Below are positions 36,805 to 46,510 of a stretch of 64,000 nt of DNA, one piece after another. The notes below the pieces were generated by a model. That model was given only the letters and a program-made list of their open reading frames with translations, did no database searches and was not told where the DNA came from. Source of the DNA: Phalacrocorax aristotelis (Eukaryota; Chordata; Aves; Suliformes; Phalacrocoracidae); assembly GCF_949628215.1 (NCBI RefSeq), contig NC_134278.1:35482115-35546114 (forward strand), given 5' to 3'. The first letter of the stretch is position 1, and every line of letters starts with the position of its first letter. Position numbers and translations under genes: made by a program.

Positions 36805-38436
36805 GGATCTAGGCAATATAGCTTACTTCTCTCAAGCTGTTCAGCAAACAATAGGCCCTGTTCTGCAGATATCTCTGAACATTTGCCATAATTTACACTT
36901 TTTGGTTTTACCCTCTCAGATATAGGGAAGAGAATCTGCTGAAGCACTTCTTTCTACTTCCTATTATTTAAGAATTTGGTGAACAACAATGAAGATGGCT
37001 CAGTTAAGTTGATGTTCCATTCACTTGCATGTAGAGACATTGCTTGCCAGTGAGAGTCAAAAATAAAATAGTCTTTTGAAACACCTTGTTTTTAAGCAGT
37101 GATGTTCAGAACAGTTCTTTAAGCACAAAATTTACAGGGAGTGTTAGGAGGTAGTTGTCTTGCCTTCTTTATTAACTGTTGAAAGGGCAGGAGAATTTAG
37201 TTAACAGAGTTTTAACACTAACAAGTGAGGATGAAAATAGGAAATTTAAAAAAAATTTGTATTGTTTTAGGGCCAGTTATTCTCCATCTTTTCCATATTA
37301 GCATAGAAACTTTCTGTATATTTTGGCACTAAAACAATACAACTCTTTTTTTTTTTTTTTTTGCAAATAGCAGGAGGCTTTGTATTTTTAAAGCATATCT
37401 GTTGGAAAACATTCTCTGTAAAAAAAACGAAATGCTACTCCTGATGTTACCAATAAGTCATCAGTTGGAATAATAGAAGAAGTTTAAACTACAACGTGCT
37501 TGGACTGAATATAAAATCTGCCACTTTCACTCTGACTACAAAGCACCACACTAGAACATCACCCATGGGAGAATTTAACACTGAAGTAGGAAAAGGTGAC
37601 CAGGATCACGTCAGTATGCAACTGACTTAAACCATATGCTCATAGTGCTAAAGAGCAAACTGACAAATATAACCCCTTTTCTTCCATATATATTGCCTAT
37701 GTGACTGCTTAGAAAATCTATCTGAACCAAAACCTACAACAAATATCTGATAACCTCTCTACAGACTGGTGTCCAATACCTGTTTACTAACCCGAACTAC
37801 TGAGATGAAACACCTTCTAAGTTAGAAGAAACTACTTGCGGTTCCTCTCAGTCCTTGTAAGTAGGTGCAGTTTTTTAGAGAAACTAAAATAGCGATGGCA
37901 GGTGAGATGGGGAATTATAAAGCAACAGGGAGACATGCTACTGCACAGTGCAGAAATCAAGAGAGTGGATACACAGAGGAAACTGAACCTGCAGGAGCAA
38001 GAGCACTGCAAAATGCCTCCTCGTATGGCAGCTCCTGCTAGAAAATGAAATGGAGACAAACAGAGAAAGTACCTTAAACATTCTGCATCCACTAAACTAT
38101 TGGCTTTCAGGGTATAAGCAACCTCAACAGAACAAGGTACATATGAAGTCAAATGTAAGCAACAATCACCACTGATAGCCATGTATGTTTTCTTCTTTTT
38201 TATTACCTGGTTAATTTAAGCAGATCTATATTCAGCTAATTCCTGAGTAGCCCTTCTTTCAGTACTCTAAAGCAAAACAGCACAAAGACTGCTGAGCAGA
38301 GAAGTCAGATCTAGTACTGGCTAAAGAAATTTGTAACGAAATTATATTATACTATTTGCTTTATTAGGCCACCTTTCTCTTTACAAATTAACAATATTGC
38401 TACTTTCCACTTGCAGTGTCATCGTTTTTGAAAAGA
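36805..38436. other. AT-rich non-coding DNA with a poly(T) run
   Basis: A 17-bp T run lies at 37346-37362. Otherwise there is no recognised gene or repeat. The 116-codon minus-strand frame at 37832-38182 lacks any recognisable domain. Confidence 0.5.
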
Positions 38437-38586
38437 TATCACAGAATCAGACAACAGTTGAGATTGGGCGGGACCTCTGAAGGTCATCACATCCGATCCT
38501 TCTGCTCAAGCAAGGTGACCTAGAGCAGGCTGCCCAGGACCATGTCCAGACAGCTTCCAAATATCTCCAGAAATGGAGTCAACACA
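38437..38586 (-). mobile_element. CR1 LINE 3' tail, minus strand
   Basis: The plus strand reads ATCACAGAATCAGA then GAGATTGGGCGGGACCTCTGA, AGGTCATCACATCCGATCC, CTGCTCAAGCAAGGTGACC, TAGAGCAGGCTGCCCAGGACC and ATATCTCCAG. This is the reverse complement of a standard bird CR1 3' end. The terminal repeat is at the left (38437) and the 5' truncation is near 38586. It is short, substituted and non-coding. Confidence 0.88.
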
Positions 38587-39197
38587 CAAAATGAACAGTA
38601 CATCAGAGCAAAATTCACCTCACCTAAATCAGCCATGCAGTTTGGTATACAGTCTGAGGTGGTTGTTTATGCTGCCTCTATAGTCAATCAAAGTGAATCA
38701 TTCCATCCAGAAGAGATGATTAAACACTCCTTTTCAGATGGTCCAAGTAATGTGACAAGAATCTAGTCTGCAGTACAATTCCACATCTTGTAAGTTTTCC
38801 AGAGTAATAAGTTGTATTAATTTCATTAGTACATCTAGTAGTATTTTCCATGTGCTATTTTATGTAGCACTTTTTAAAGAAATAAATAAAGATTAGGTTT
38901 GTCAGGAAAGTAAATAAATCAGATAATTCTTTTTTTCCCTAGAAATTCCTGAAATACTGGTTATTTTTATGTTTTCAAGACTCTAGTGTGTCAAGATATA
39001 AGACCTCATACTTAGCTAAATAAAACAGGGCCAGGCAGCAAGTTGCACTGAGGGTTGTTCAAATCTATAGTGCTCTCCTTGTCATTTAAGTGCTAGAGGT
39101 CTTCCAATGCTGAAGAGTACAGTAAGTAACTGCCTCTGAAAGTCAGAGTTTAACTATCTAAAAGAAGTCCAAAGAATCTCTTGAACTACACATTTAA
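38587..39197. other. Non-coding DNA between two CR1 copies
   Basis: AT-rich with no recognised element or gene. An AAATAAATAAAGATT stretch lies near 38880. Confidence 0.5.
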
Positions 39198-40075
39198 GTG
39201 TTCCTCAGGATTCAGTTCTAGGGCTAGTCCTGTTCAATATATTTGTCAGCAATCTGGAAGCAGGAGTTGAATGCATCATTAGCAAGTTTGCTGATGATAC
39301 CAAACTGGGAGGTGCTGTTGACTCTCCTGAGGGACAAGAGGCCTTGCAGAAGGATCTAAATAAATTCGAGCATTGGGCAATGATTAATGGGATGGAATTT
39401 AACGAGTCCAAATCCTAGATTCTGCATGCAGGATGGAGTAATGTCAGGCACAAGTATAAACTGGGAGAGGAGTGGCTGGAGAGCAGCCCTGCAGAAAGCG
39501 ATATCGGGGTGCTGGTCAACAGCAGGCTCCATGAGTCAGCAGTGTGCCCTGGCAGCCAAGAGGACAAACCACATCCTGGGGTGCATCAAACACAGCAATA
39601 ACCAGCTGGTCAAAAGAGGCAATTATACTGCTGTGTTCTGTGTTGGTGCAGCCTCACCTTCTGTATTGTGGGCAGTTCTGGGGCCCACAGTTTAAGAAGG
39701 ATGTTAGGTCCTTGGATGCATCCAGAGGAGGGCGAAAAGCTGGTCAAAGGGCTGGAAGGAATGTCCTGTGAGGATTGGCTGAGGACTTTGGGCTTGCCTA
39801 GTTTGGAGAAAAGGAGGCTGAGGGGTGACCTCATTGCTCTCTACAGCTTCCTGAGGAGGGCAAGTGGAGAGGCAGGTGCTGAGCTCTTCTCCCTGGTATC
39901 CAGTGACAGGACGCATGGGAATGGTTCGGAGGTGCATCAGGGGAGGTTTAGACTGGACATTGGGATGTGTTCCTTTACCAAGAGGGTGGTCAAGCACTGG
40001 AACAGGCTCCCTAGAGAGGTGGTCGATGCTCCAAGCCTGTCAGTGTTTAAGAGGCATTTGGACAATGCCCTTAAT
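39198..40075 (+). pseudogene. CR1 LINE copy A, broken ORF2 reverse transcriptase, 5' truncated
   Basis: This is the C-terminal part of a CR1 ORF2, normally a replicase with endonuclease and reverse transcriptase. Starting at 39200 one frame reads VPQDSVLGLVLFN and reaches FADDTKLGG (from 39287), the catalytic YADD-type motif of the RT palm, both aspartates present. An in-frame TAG at 39416 and later frame changes break it. The C-terminal region LEKRRLRGDLIALY ... [31 protein letters not shown] is still readable up to about 40050. At 40075 the copy is interrupted by a second CR1 and it resumes at 40392. The 5' three quarters of the element are missing. Confidence 0.93.
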
Positions 40076-40391
40076 CTTTTTAATCCTTTTAAATCTTTTT
40101 AGCAAGGCCTGTTGTGACAGGACAAGAGGTAATGGTTTTAAACTAAAAGAAAGTAGATTTAGACTAGGTATAAGGAAGAATTTTTTTACAGTGAAGGTGG
40201 TGAAGTGCTGGAACGGGTTGCCCTGAGAGGTGGTAGATGCCCCATCCCTAGAAACATTCAAGGTCAGGTTGGACGGGGCTCTGAGCAACCTGATCTAGTT
40301 GAAGATGTCCCTCCTCACTACAGGGGAGTTGGACTAGATGATCTTTAAAGGTCCCTTCCAACCCATTCTATGATTCCATAACTCTGTGATT
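40076..40391 (+). mobile_element. CR1 LINE copy B, nested inside copy A
   Basis: From about 40101 the sequence GCAAGGCCTGTTGTGACAGG is a different CR1 subfamily's C-terminus. It reads [26 protein letters not shown], then hits a frameshift stop in the CCCTGAGAGG stretch near 40222. It has its own 3' tail with AACCCATTCTATGATTCCAT and ends GTGATTCT at 40393. Copy A's text ends CCCTTAAT before it and continues TTAATAACATGC after it, so CTTAAT is present at both junctions (40070-40075 and 40392-40397). About 25 bp of TTTTTAATCC-like slippage sequence at the left junction is filler. The subfamily matches the minus-strand copy at 44253-44749. Confidence 0.9.
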
Positions 40392-40465
40392 CTTAATAAC
40401 ATGCTTTAACCTGAAGTGGTCAGGCAGTTGGACTAGATGATCATTGTAGGTCCCTTCCAACTGAA
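40392..40465 (+). mobile_element. 3' end of CR1 copy A after the nested insertion
   Basis: TTAATAACATGCTTTAACC, CTGAAGTGGTCAGGCAGTTG, GACTAGATGATCATTGTAGG and TCCCTTCCAACTGAAATTC form the usual 3' UTR of the CR1 subfamily to which copy A belongs. They continue its text from the break at 40075. Confidence 0.9.
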
Positions 40466-40555
40466 ATTCAATTCAATTCAATTCAATTCAATTCAATTCA
40501 ATTCAATTCTATTCTATTCTATTCTATTCTATTCTATTCTATTCTATTCTATTCT
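40466..40555. repeat. (ATTCA)8(ATTCT)10 compound microsatellite at a CR1 tail
   Basis: Eight perfect ATTCA units (40466-40505) switch without transition to ten perfect ATTCT units (40506-40555). The tract starts exactly where copy A's terminal ATTCT-type repeats are expected, so it grew from the CR1 3' terminus. The two phases record a point change in one unit followed by separate expansions. Confidence 0.97.
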
Positions 40556-43500
40556 AAAGTGATATTGAGGGAACATATGATTCAATTAATATTCAGAGCT
40601 GATGCACTTTGTGCTAATTCTGTTGTATTATCCCTAGAATCTATACTAAGCCTAAGATTCCTTTAACCAGAAACAGATTCCTTTTTGGCAAATACTAACA
40701 TCACATTCCTCCCTTTACAGAAGGCGGGAGGCCAAGATTTTTAAGTGTTTTGTGCTTCCCTCCCACACATATACCTTTAAAAATTGAAGCTTACTTTATT
40801 TTGTCATGTTTTTCCCACAACTCTTTCATATTAAGCAGATTTTCTTTCTCCCTCAGGTCTAAGTAAATCCTTCTAGAAAGTCAAGGGGATACTCATGAAT
40901 CTCAAATTATTCTTCTGTATTGCAGTCTAAAGTGCTTCATCCACTAAGTGCTTCTGCATTGCTTGCTTTTTAGTGTTCAATGTATGATGGGTTGGGACAT
41001 AAAAAATTTCCAGCAAATAACAAATCTCCAAGGCACCATCACTAAGACTCTTCTAGGGACAGTTTGCTCTGCAGAAAACAAGTAATAGATAAAAAGCTAA
41101 TACTCTCCAGACCATAATGACATAGCTGGGAATTAACTGAAGCAGAATAGAACAACATGACCATTTTAAGTAAAAAACAAGACAAATCAGAAGAACATTG
41201 CAAAACAAGTAAAATAAAACATTTTCAACTGCAGGTAAGAAAGTACTGAAGCAGAAGCTGAGCACCTGAGGTGAAGATTAATTCTGCTGTATCTGAAGGA
41301 TATGGCTGGTTTGTCACATACAGCTGTAGTGGTCTATAAGACAAAGAAACCAAAAAAATTGCTAGCTAGACAAAGGAGGAAAAACTGATGAGGAAGAGCA
41401 CTGTATCCTTCACCTTAAATATCAGCAGGAGTTCTACCTTCTCTATTAAGCAAAAAGCTGATGAATCTGAGAGAAAAAGCTCTTCAGAAACAGACAAACA
41501 AATCATCCAACCAAGGGAAAAAAAAACAGAAAAATGCCTTGATGCAGACAAGAAAAGACACCAGTGAAAAGGTGGGATGGGCAGTGAGTGCACCCACTAT
41601 ATTGTAGCAGGAGTGTAGAAGTTTCAGTGACGAGGGCAGTCTAGGAACCTAACTAGGCATAATGAGTGTATTGTGCACTGAGTCTGGCTTACACTGCCAG
41701 CTGACAGACATTGTTAAATATAAGTATCTCCAAATCCCGGAATAATAAACACACTTTAGTAGGAGTATGAGTTTCAAGCTTTTACCTGCACGGAGGCTTA
41801 TTTCCAACATTCATAACAAAACCAGAGTCCGTCACATAGAGCGACAGCCACTAAGATAGACCTTTAGCTGCAAACATGGGGGTTTGATTATTTTGATACA
41901 TATATATATATAAGAAGATATATAAAGACATATAATAAAGCAATTTGCCTCCAAACTTCTAAATGAACTTCAACAATCATTAAAGCAAAAGACATCCTTG
42001 TGGATTATTGTAACATCAGAAGGGAAGTACGATGAGAAATAATAAAGCAAAATAGTAAGGGATTTTAAATAGTTTTCTGTACTGGTAATTGAAGCCAGTT
42101 AACTATTACACTAAAGTAGAAAGCAGCTTTCTGTGAACACTCTGGTTTCACATAGGCCTGAGAGAAAGACTTCAAGATGTTGAAATGCATTTGAGGGCAA
42201 CATTCATTTCTAAAAGGCAAAAATATTGTACAAATGTTGTGTCTTCAAAATATTTTCTTTTTGGAAGGGAGCAACAGAGAGGAATGGGCAGCCTATCACC
42301 ATGTACAGTAAAGGTGATGGGCAGGCACTGTGCATGCTTTCCATCTGTTTCCGCACATAAAAGCATTTCACATCTTGTCACTGTGTTCAAACTGCAAAGG
42401 AAATATTATTTGCAATCCTTCAGGAAGTACAGAAAAAATAGACAGAGAAAAATACAGAAAATAACTGCTTTGCATTTGCTAAGCACCATGTTTGGAGTGG
42501 GTCTTAGGAACAACAGACTGCACCAGGCAGCAGCATAGTCAGTGGAGCTGTAAGTGGGACCTGCACAGTACAGCAGTACATCACAGGCCTTTCACACCAT
42601 GTGAAGACCTAGAACTGACCAAACAAAGTGAACCGAGACAAACACTGTATTTAAGTGTAGTTGGCAATCTGTGTGACACTCCTGGGCAACCAAACCACTA
42701 ATCTTAAATCATTGGCATGCCAGGGTGGAACTGAGTTGGGTGTAGAACAAGAGCTACATCTGAGAAGTTTTATTAGGATGGCAGGAAATGATACAGCTCC
42801 CCACCAGCTGCCTGCTAAACATTTTTCCTCTTGAATATAAGGGATTAACCGGTACTTGAGTGTAGCAGACTCACAGAAAGGCAAAGGATGGCCAGGGTTT
42901 GAAGTCATAAGTAGCGCTTGACTGCACAGAGAGAGCCTCCAGTGTGCTGGCAAGGACACAGACAGGACTAGTCACCCTCAGGAAAACACTACACCCTAAA
43001 AAAAAAGGGACTTGCTTCCCAGTAAAGAGCCCTATCTCCTTTCTTTGAGCTCACTCTCCATCAAAACCAGTAAAACCTTTACAGAGGCACGGTGGGAAGA
43101 AGTCCTTCCACTACTGTCTTCAGGTCATGGACTGAAGCAGGAGGGCTTTTAGTGAATACCCTATGACTGTTTAGTTCTTTTTTTTTGTTACCACTGATTC
43201 CCTGCTTTTTTTCTTTAATCCTAGCTAGTGCACATCCTTTTATTCTATCCCAGATTTTTTTCCTGGATACATTACAAGAATGAATGGAAAAATAGGTTAC
43301 TCCAGAAATACTAAGATCTGTACTTTTCAGAGATTTCACAAAGAACAAAACCTAGTCCAAACATATATGGGTCATATAAACTTTAAACACATTTATAGAA
43401 CTGAATATGAACATCCCTCTATTCTTTTATGTAAATATTTCTGACATCCCAGATCTCGCCTTAGGTTTCTTCAATGAGTAAGTACAAGAGAAGGCAGCAG

Positions 43501-44252
43501 AATAAATTTTCCATGTTTTCAATAATTCTCCATCATTACCTTCACAAATTAGAATTTTATAAATAATATGAAATTACCTCCTTGTTACAACAGAATAAGC
43601 ACATCTATAGCAAACTCTATAAAGAACAACTTCGGAAACAAAGACATAGATTTTTGTTTCCTGTAGTGTTGGAATAAAATATAAATAGATGAGTTAAAAC
43701 AAATAAAAGGAAAAGGAGAAGCATTGAAATGTTGTTCTGAAAGATCACTAATGAGCAAACCCTCCCAAATTCCTCTTCTTTGACTTCACCACAATCACGA
43801 AATTAATTCCTCTGGAATGTAAACAGGTTTGTCTTCTGTTCAGCTCCCAACAAAATTAAGTTAGCCTTCACCTGACCTTTGCAAAAAATGGAATTACAGC
43901 GGTATACATTCCCCTGGACTGCCCACAGCTTCTGGTGCTTCTCACTCTTTTTGTGGTACACCTCATGGTAAAATAGCAATCCACTGTTTGTTAAAAACCC
44001 AGCACGGTAGTTTCCCGATTAACTTTTGTTACTTGTCTAGCTCCACCAGTATAACAAACTGTATATTGCAACTTTGCTAGTGTATTATAATATGAAAATA
44101 TTGCTCGAAATCTATCCCACAGCTCTGAGACTAATTCAGGATCCTAACAGTGGTTACACAGAAATGCACCATTTTATTGCTGGTCAGAAAAAGAAATCCC
44201 ACAATTGCTCTTCATACAAGCAGCGCGGCTGTGAGAAATCTGTTACCTGAAG
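40556..44252. other. Non-coding DNA, no gene recognised
   Basis: No gene or named repeat. A (TA)-rich stretch at 41897-41938 is simple sequence. Open frames reach 117 codons (42185-42538 plus) without recognisable domains. Confidence 0.5.
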
Positions 44253-44749
44253 AGAATCATAGAATTATAGAATCACAGAATGGTTTGGGTTGGAAGGGGC
44301 CTTTAAAGGTCATCTAGACCAACCCCTGGCAATGAGAAGGGACATCTTCAACTAGATCAGGTTGCTCAGAGCCCCGTCCTACCTGACCTTGAATGTTTCT
44401 AGGGATGGGGCATCTGCCACCTCTCTGGGCAACCGGCGCCAGTGTTTCACCATGCTCATCATAAAAAAATTCTTCCTTATACCTAGTCTAAATCTACTTT
44501 CTTTTAGTTTAAAACCATTACTCCCTGTCCTATCGCAACAGACCATGCTAGAAAATTTGTCCCCATCTTTCTTGTAAGCCTCATTTAAGTACTGAAAGAC
44601 TGCAGTAAGGTCTCCCTGGGGCCTTCTCTTCTCCAGGCTGAACGACCCCAACTCTCTCAGCCTTTCCTCATAGGAGAGGTGCTCCAGCCCTTGGATCATT
44701 TTCATGGCCCTTCTCTGGACCTGCTCCAACAGGTCCATGTCTTTCCTGA
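44253..44749 (-). pseudogene. CR1 LINE 3' fragment, minus strand, with open ORF2 C-terminus
   Basis: The plus strand starts with the reversed tail AATCATAGAATTATAGAATC, GGTTTGGGTTGGAAGGGGCC and AAAGGTCATCTAGACCAACC. On the minus strand an ATG at 44736-44738 opens 119 codons (stop at 44379) that read [51 protein letters not shown] and HWRRLPREVADAPS. This is the non-catalytic C-terminal end of CR1 ORF2 and it is still unbroken. The endonuclease and reverse transcriptase are absent. It cannot be a functional retrotransposon, but it is relatively young. The subfamily is the same as nested copy B at 40101-40391. Confidence 0.92.
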
Positions 44750-45163
44750 AGACACTTCAGATTAGATATTCCAGTCTAACAAATTTTAGGGGAGTTTTTG
44801 TAACTTCGTGCTTCAGCCAATGAAGTTCACATTAAATGGAAGAAAAACACAACCATGATGAGCTTGAGATAACTATGCATTATATGATAAGTAGAAAGAT
44901 GTCAATAAATTGCAGCTAACAACTTCCCCCAATTTATTAATTTGGTACCAAATACCTATTGATTTAAAAGAGTTTTGCATCTCAAGCCTGAGGAATTTCT
45001 AGAGGAAGGAGGGGCAAGCAGGAGCAGGAGGTTCTTTCCCCCACGTTCTGATCAGAGCAGCAAGAGAGAGCCCCCATTATCACTATATTATGATATCCAT
45101 ACCACAGACTGTATACATTATGATCAGCTTGGGATTCAGCTCTACTAATATAGAGATCTGTAG
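44750..45163. other. Non-coding DNA between CR1 and the solo LTR
   Basis: AT-rich, no recognised feature. A G/A-rich patch lies at 45001-45030. Confidence 0.5.
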
Positions 45164-45168
45164 TATGC
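45164..45168. repeat. Target-site duplication, left copy (TATGC)
   Basis: TATGC directly precedes the LTR's first TG and is repeated exactly at 45643-45647. A 5-bp duplication is what ERVL-type integrases leave. Confidence 0.9.
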
Positions 45169-45642
45169 TGTGCTGGTTTTGGCTGAGAAGGAGATAATTC
45201 TCCTCACTGTGGGGGTCGGCTGCCTTTCCAGCTTCCCGCGCTCTGCCGCGTGGCGGGGGGATGGGAGGGGCGGGGCCGTGGTGGGGGCGGCTGGCCCCGA
45301 CTGGCCAATGGCAGGTTCATTCCATACCACGTGACACCATGATCAGTATATTGGGGGGGGGGCGGTTGCGGCTCGGGAGCGGCGCGGCGTCGGGTCGGCG
45401 CGCGGTGAGCGGCTGCGGCACGTGTGGTTTGTTTCGGCGGTTCGTTCTCCCCTCCCCCGGGGCTTTGCGCCTCTCGTTGTTCTCCTTTACATTGCATTTC
45501 TATTGTTGTTTCTTTTAATTTTAATTATTAAACTGTTCTTATCCCAACCCACGAGCGTTACCCTTCTGATTCTCTCCCCCATCTACCGGTGGGGGAGTGA
45601 GCAAGCGGCTGTGTAGGGCTGAGCTGCCGCTAAACCACGACA
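45169..45642 (+). mobile_element. Solo LTR of an avian ERVL-type endogenous retrovirus
   Basis: 474 bp from TGTGCTGGTTTTGGCTG to CTAAACCACGACA, the terminal sequences I associate with bird ERVL LTRs. Promoter-like elements in order are GC boxes (GGGGCGGGGCC near 45268), a CCAAT box (45305-45309), CACGTGAC (45329 on) and a weak TATA (GTATAT near 45346). An ATTAAA polyadenylation hexamer lies at 45527-45532. The conserved CCCCCATC...GGGGGAGTGAGCAAGCGGCTG end follows. No internal gag, pol or env sequence and no second LTR are present, so recombination between LTRs has removed the provirus. CpGs are abundant, so the copy is young or was protected from methylation. Open frames inside it are compositional artefacts. 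Confidence 0.92.
45353..45362 (+). repeat. G10 homopolymer inside the LTR
   Basis: Ten consecutive G just downstream of the TATA-like element. This is a slippage-prone site and a likely place for assembly length error. Confidence 0.9.
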
Positions 45643-45647
45643 TATGC
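45643..45647. repeat. Target-site duplication, right copy (TATGC)
   Basis: An exact copy of 45164-45168 immediately after the terminal CA of the LTR. Confidence 0.9.
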
Positions 45648-46510
45648 ATTAATGCTTTTGAGCTAGTTGCTCAGTTTCCCTGTGCTGCTGAGAGGGACAA
45701 CCATTTCTAAAGTGTAGTTCCTCTCTTACTGATACAGTTGGTGAAATCAGTCCCTAGAATTATTTATTTCTTTCCACTGATCATAAGATGCTGAGGTTAA
45801 GTCACATGTCCCTGACATCTGAAATTAAATTACATGATCCTCACCCTTACTATCTTTACTCTTACTCTGAAATCCCAAGTATCTCTTTGTACACCTGCAT
45901 TTCCTTCACAAACCGGAGGTTTTCATTTAAGCATCTATTTTAAACAGCTAATTTTCTGTTCTCCATTTTCATTAAATCAAGCAGCCCTAAGTTTTCCATT
46001 TTTTCTTCAGCTTTTCTGTCTAGACAGAAAATCATGCCACAGCTAGTGAGGACTGCTGAGATGTACTGACTAAGGGTCAACAGGGATATGTACGTTGGGA
46101 ATAAAAGCACTTAGCTAAGCTACTAATGTTTTTCCTCAAGTTTCAACCCAACTTTTGTACTTGAACTTGAGCTTGATGTAAACTAACTCTGTGGTCATGC
46201 TTGTATCAGCTGAAGCCAGTATGAACAAGGAAGGGCATAGCACAAAATACCAAAACCTCTTGAAAGCATCCTGGTTATCTCAGGAAAGTTTACTGAGTCT
46301 GATCCAAGCCTTATTTATATCAGATCTTTATAGAGAACACCACACCATACTCAGTGCATGCAGAAATGGAAACAAAACAAAAAAATAAAAGAAGGAAAAA
46401 AAAGCCAGAAAATAATTAAACTTCCTCAGAGGGATATATGTTGGTAGCAGACAGACTTACTATGCTATATTAGTTAGCTACATTTGTATGTATATGTCCC
46501 AGTACACTAG
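45648..46510. other. Non-coding DNA with a 20-bp perfect palindrome
   Basis: No recognised gene. The palindrome at 46012-46031 is listed separately. An A-rich patch with AAACAAAACAAAAAAATAAAAG lies around 46370-46405. Confidence 0.5.
46012..46031. repeat. 20-bp perfect palindrome centred on GTCTAGAC
   Basis: The half-site TTTTCTGTCT is followed directly by its complement AGACAGAAAA, with no spacer. The core GTCTAGAC equals the palindromic SMAD-binding element known from TGF-beta signalling, but a single site in non-coding DNA is weak evidence of function. Confidence 0.85.

Noticed and set aside
36585..36947. Frames with alternating His-Lys or Tyr-Val residues
   Set aside because: Direct translation of the (ATAAAC)n microsatellite.
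39864..40226. 120-codon plus frame taken as one gene
   Set aside because: It crosses the boundary between two different CR1 copies and joins unrelated frames.
45204..45518. Open frames on both strands within 45204-45518
   Set aside because: They lie inside the GC-rich solo LTR, are low-complexity, and the LTR has no coding function.
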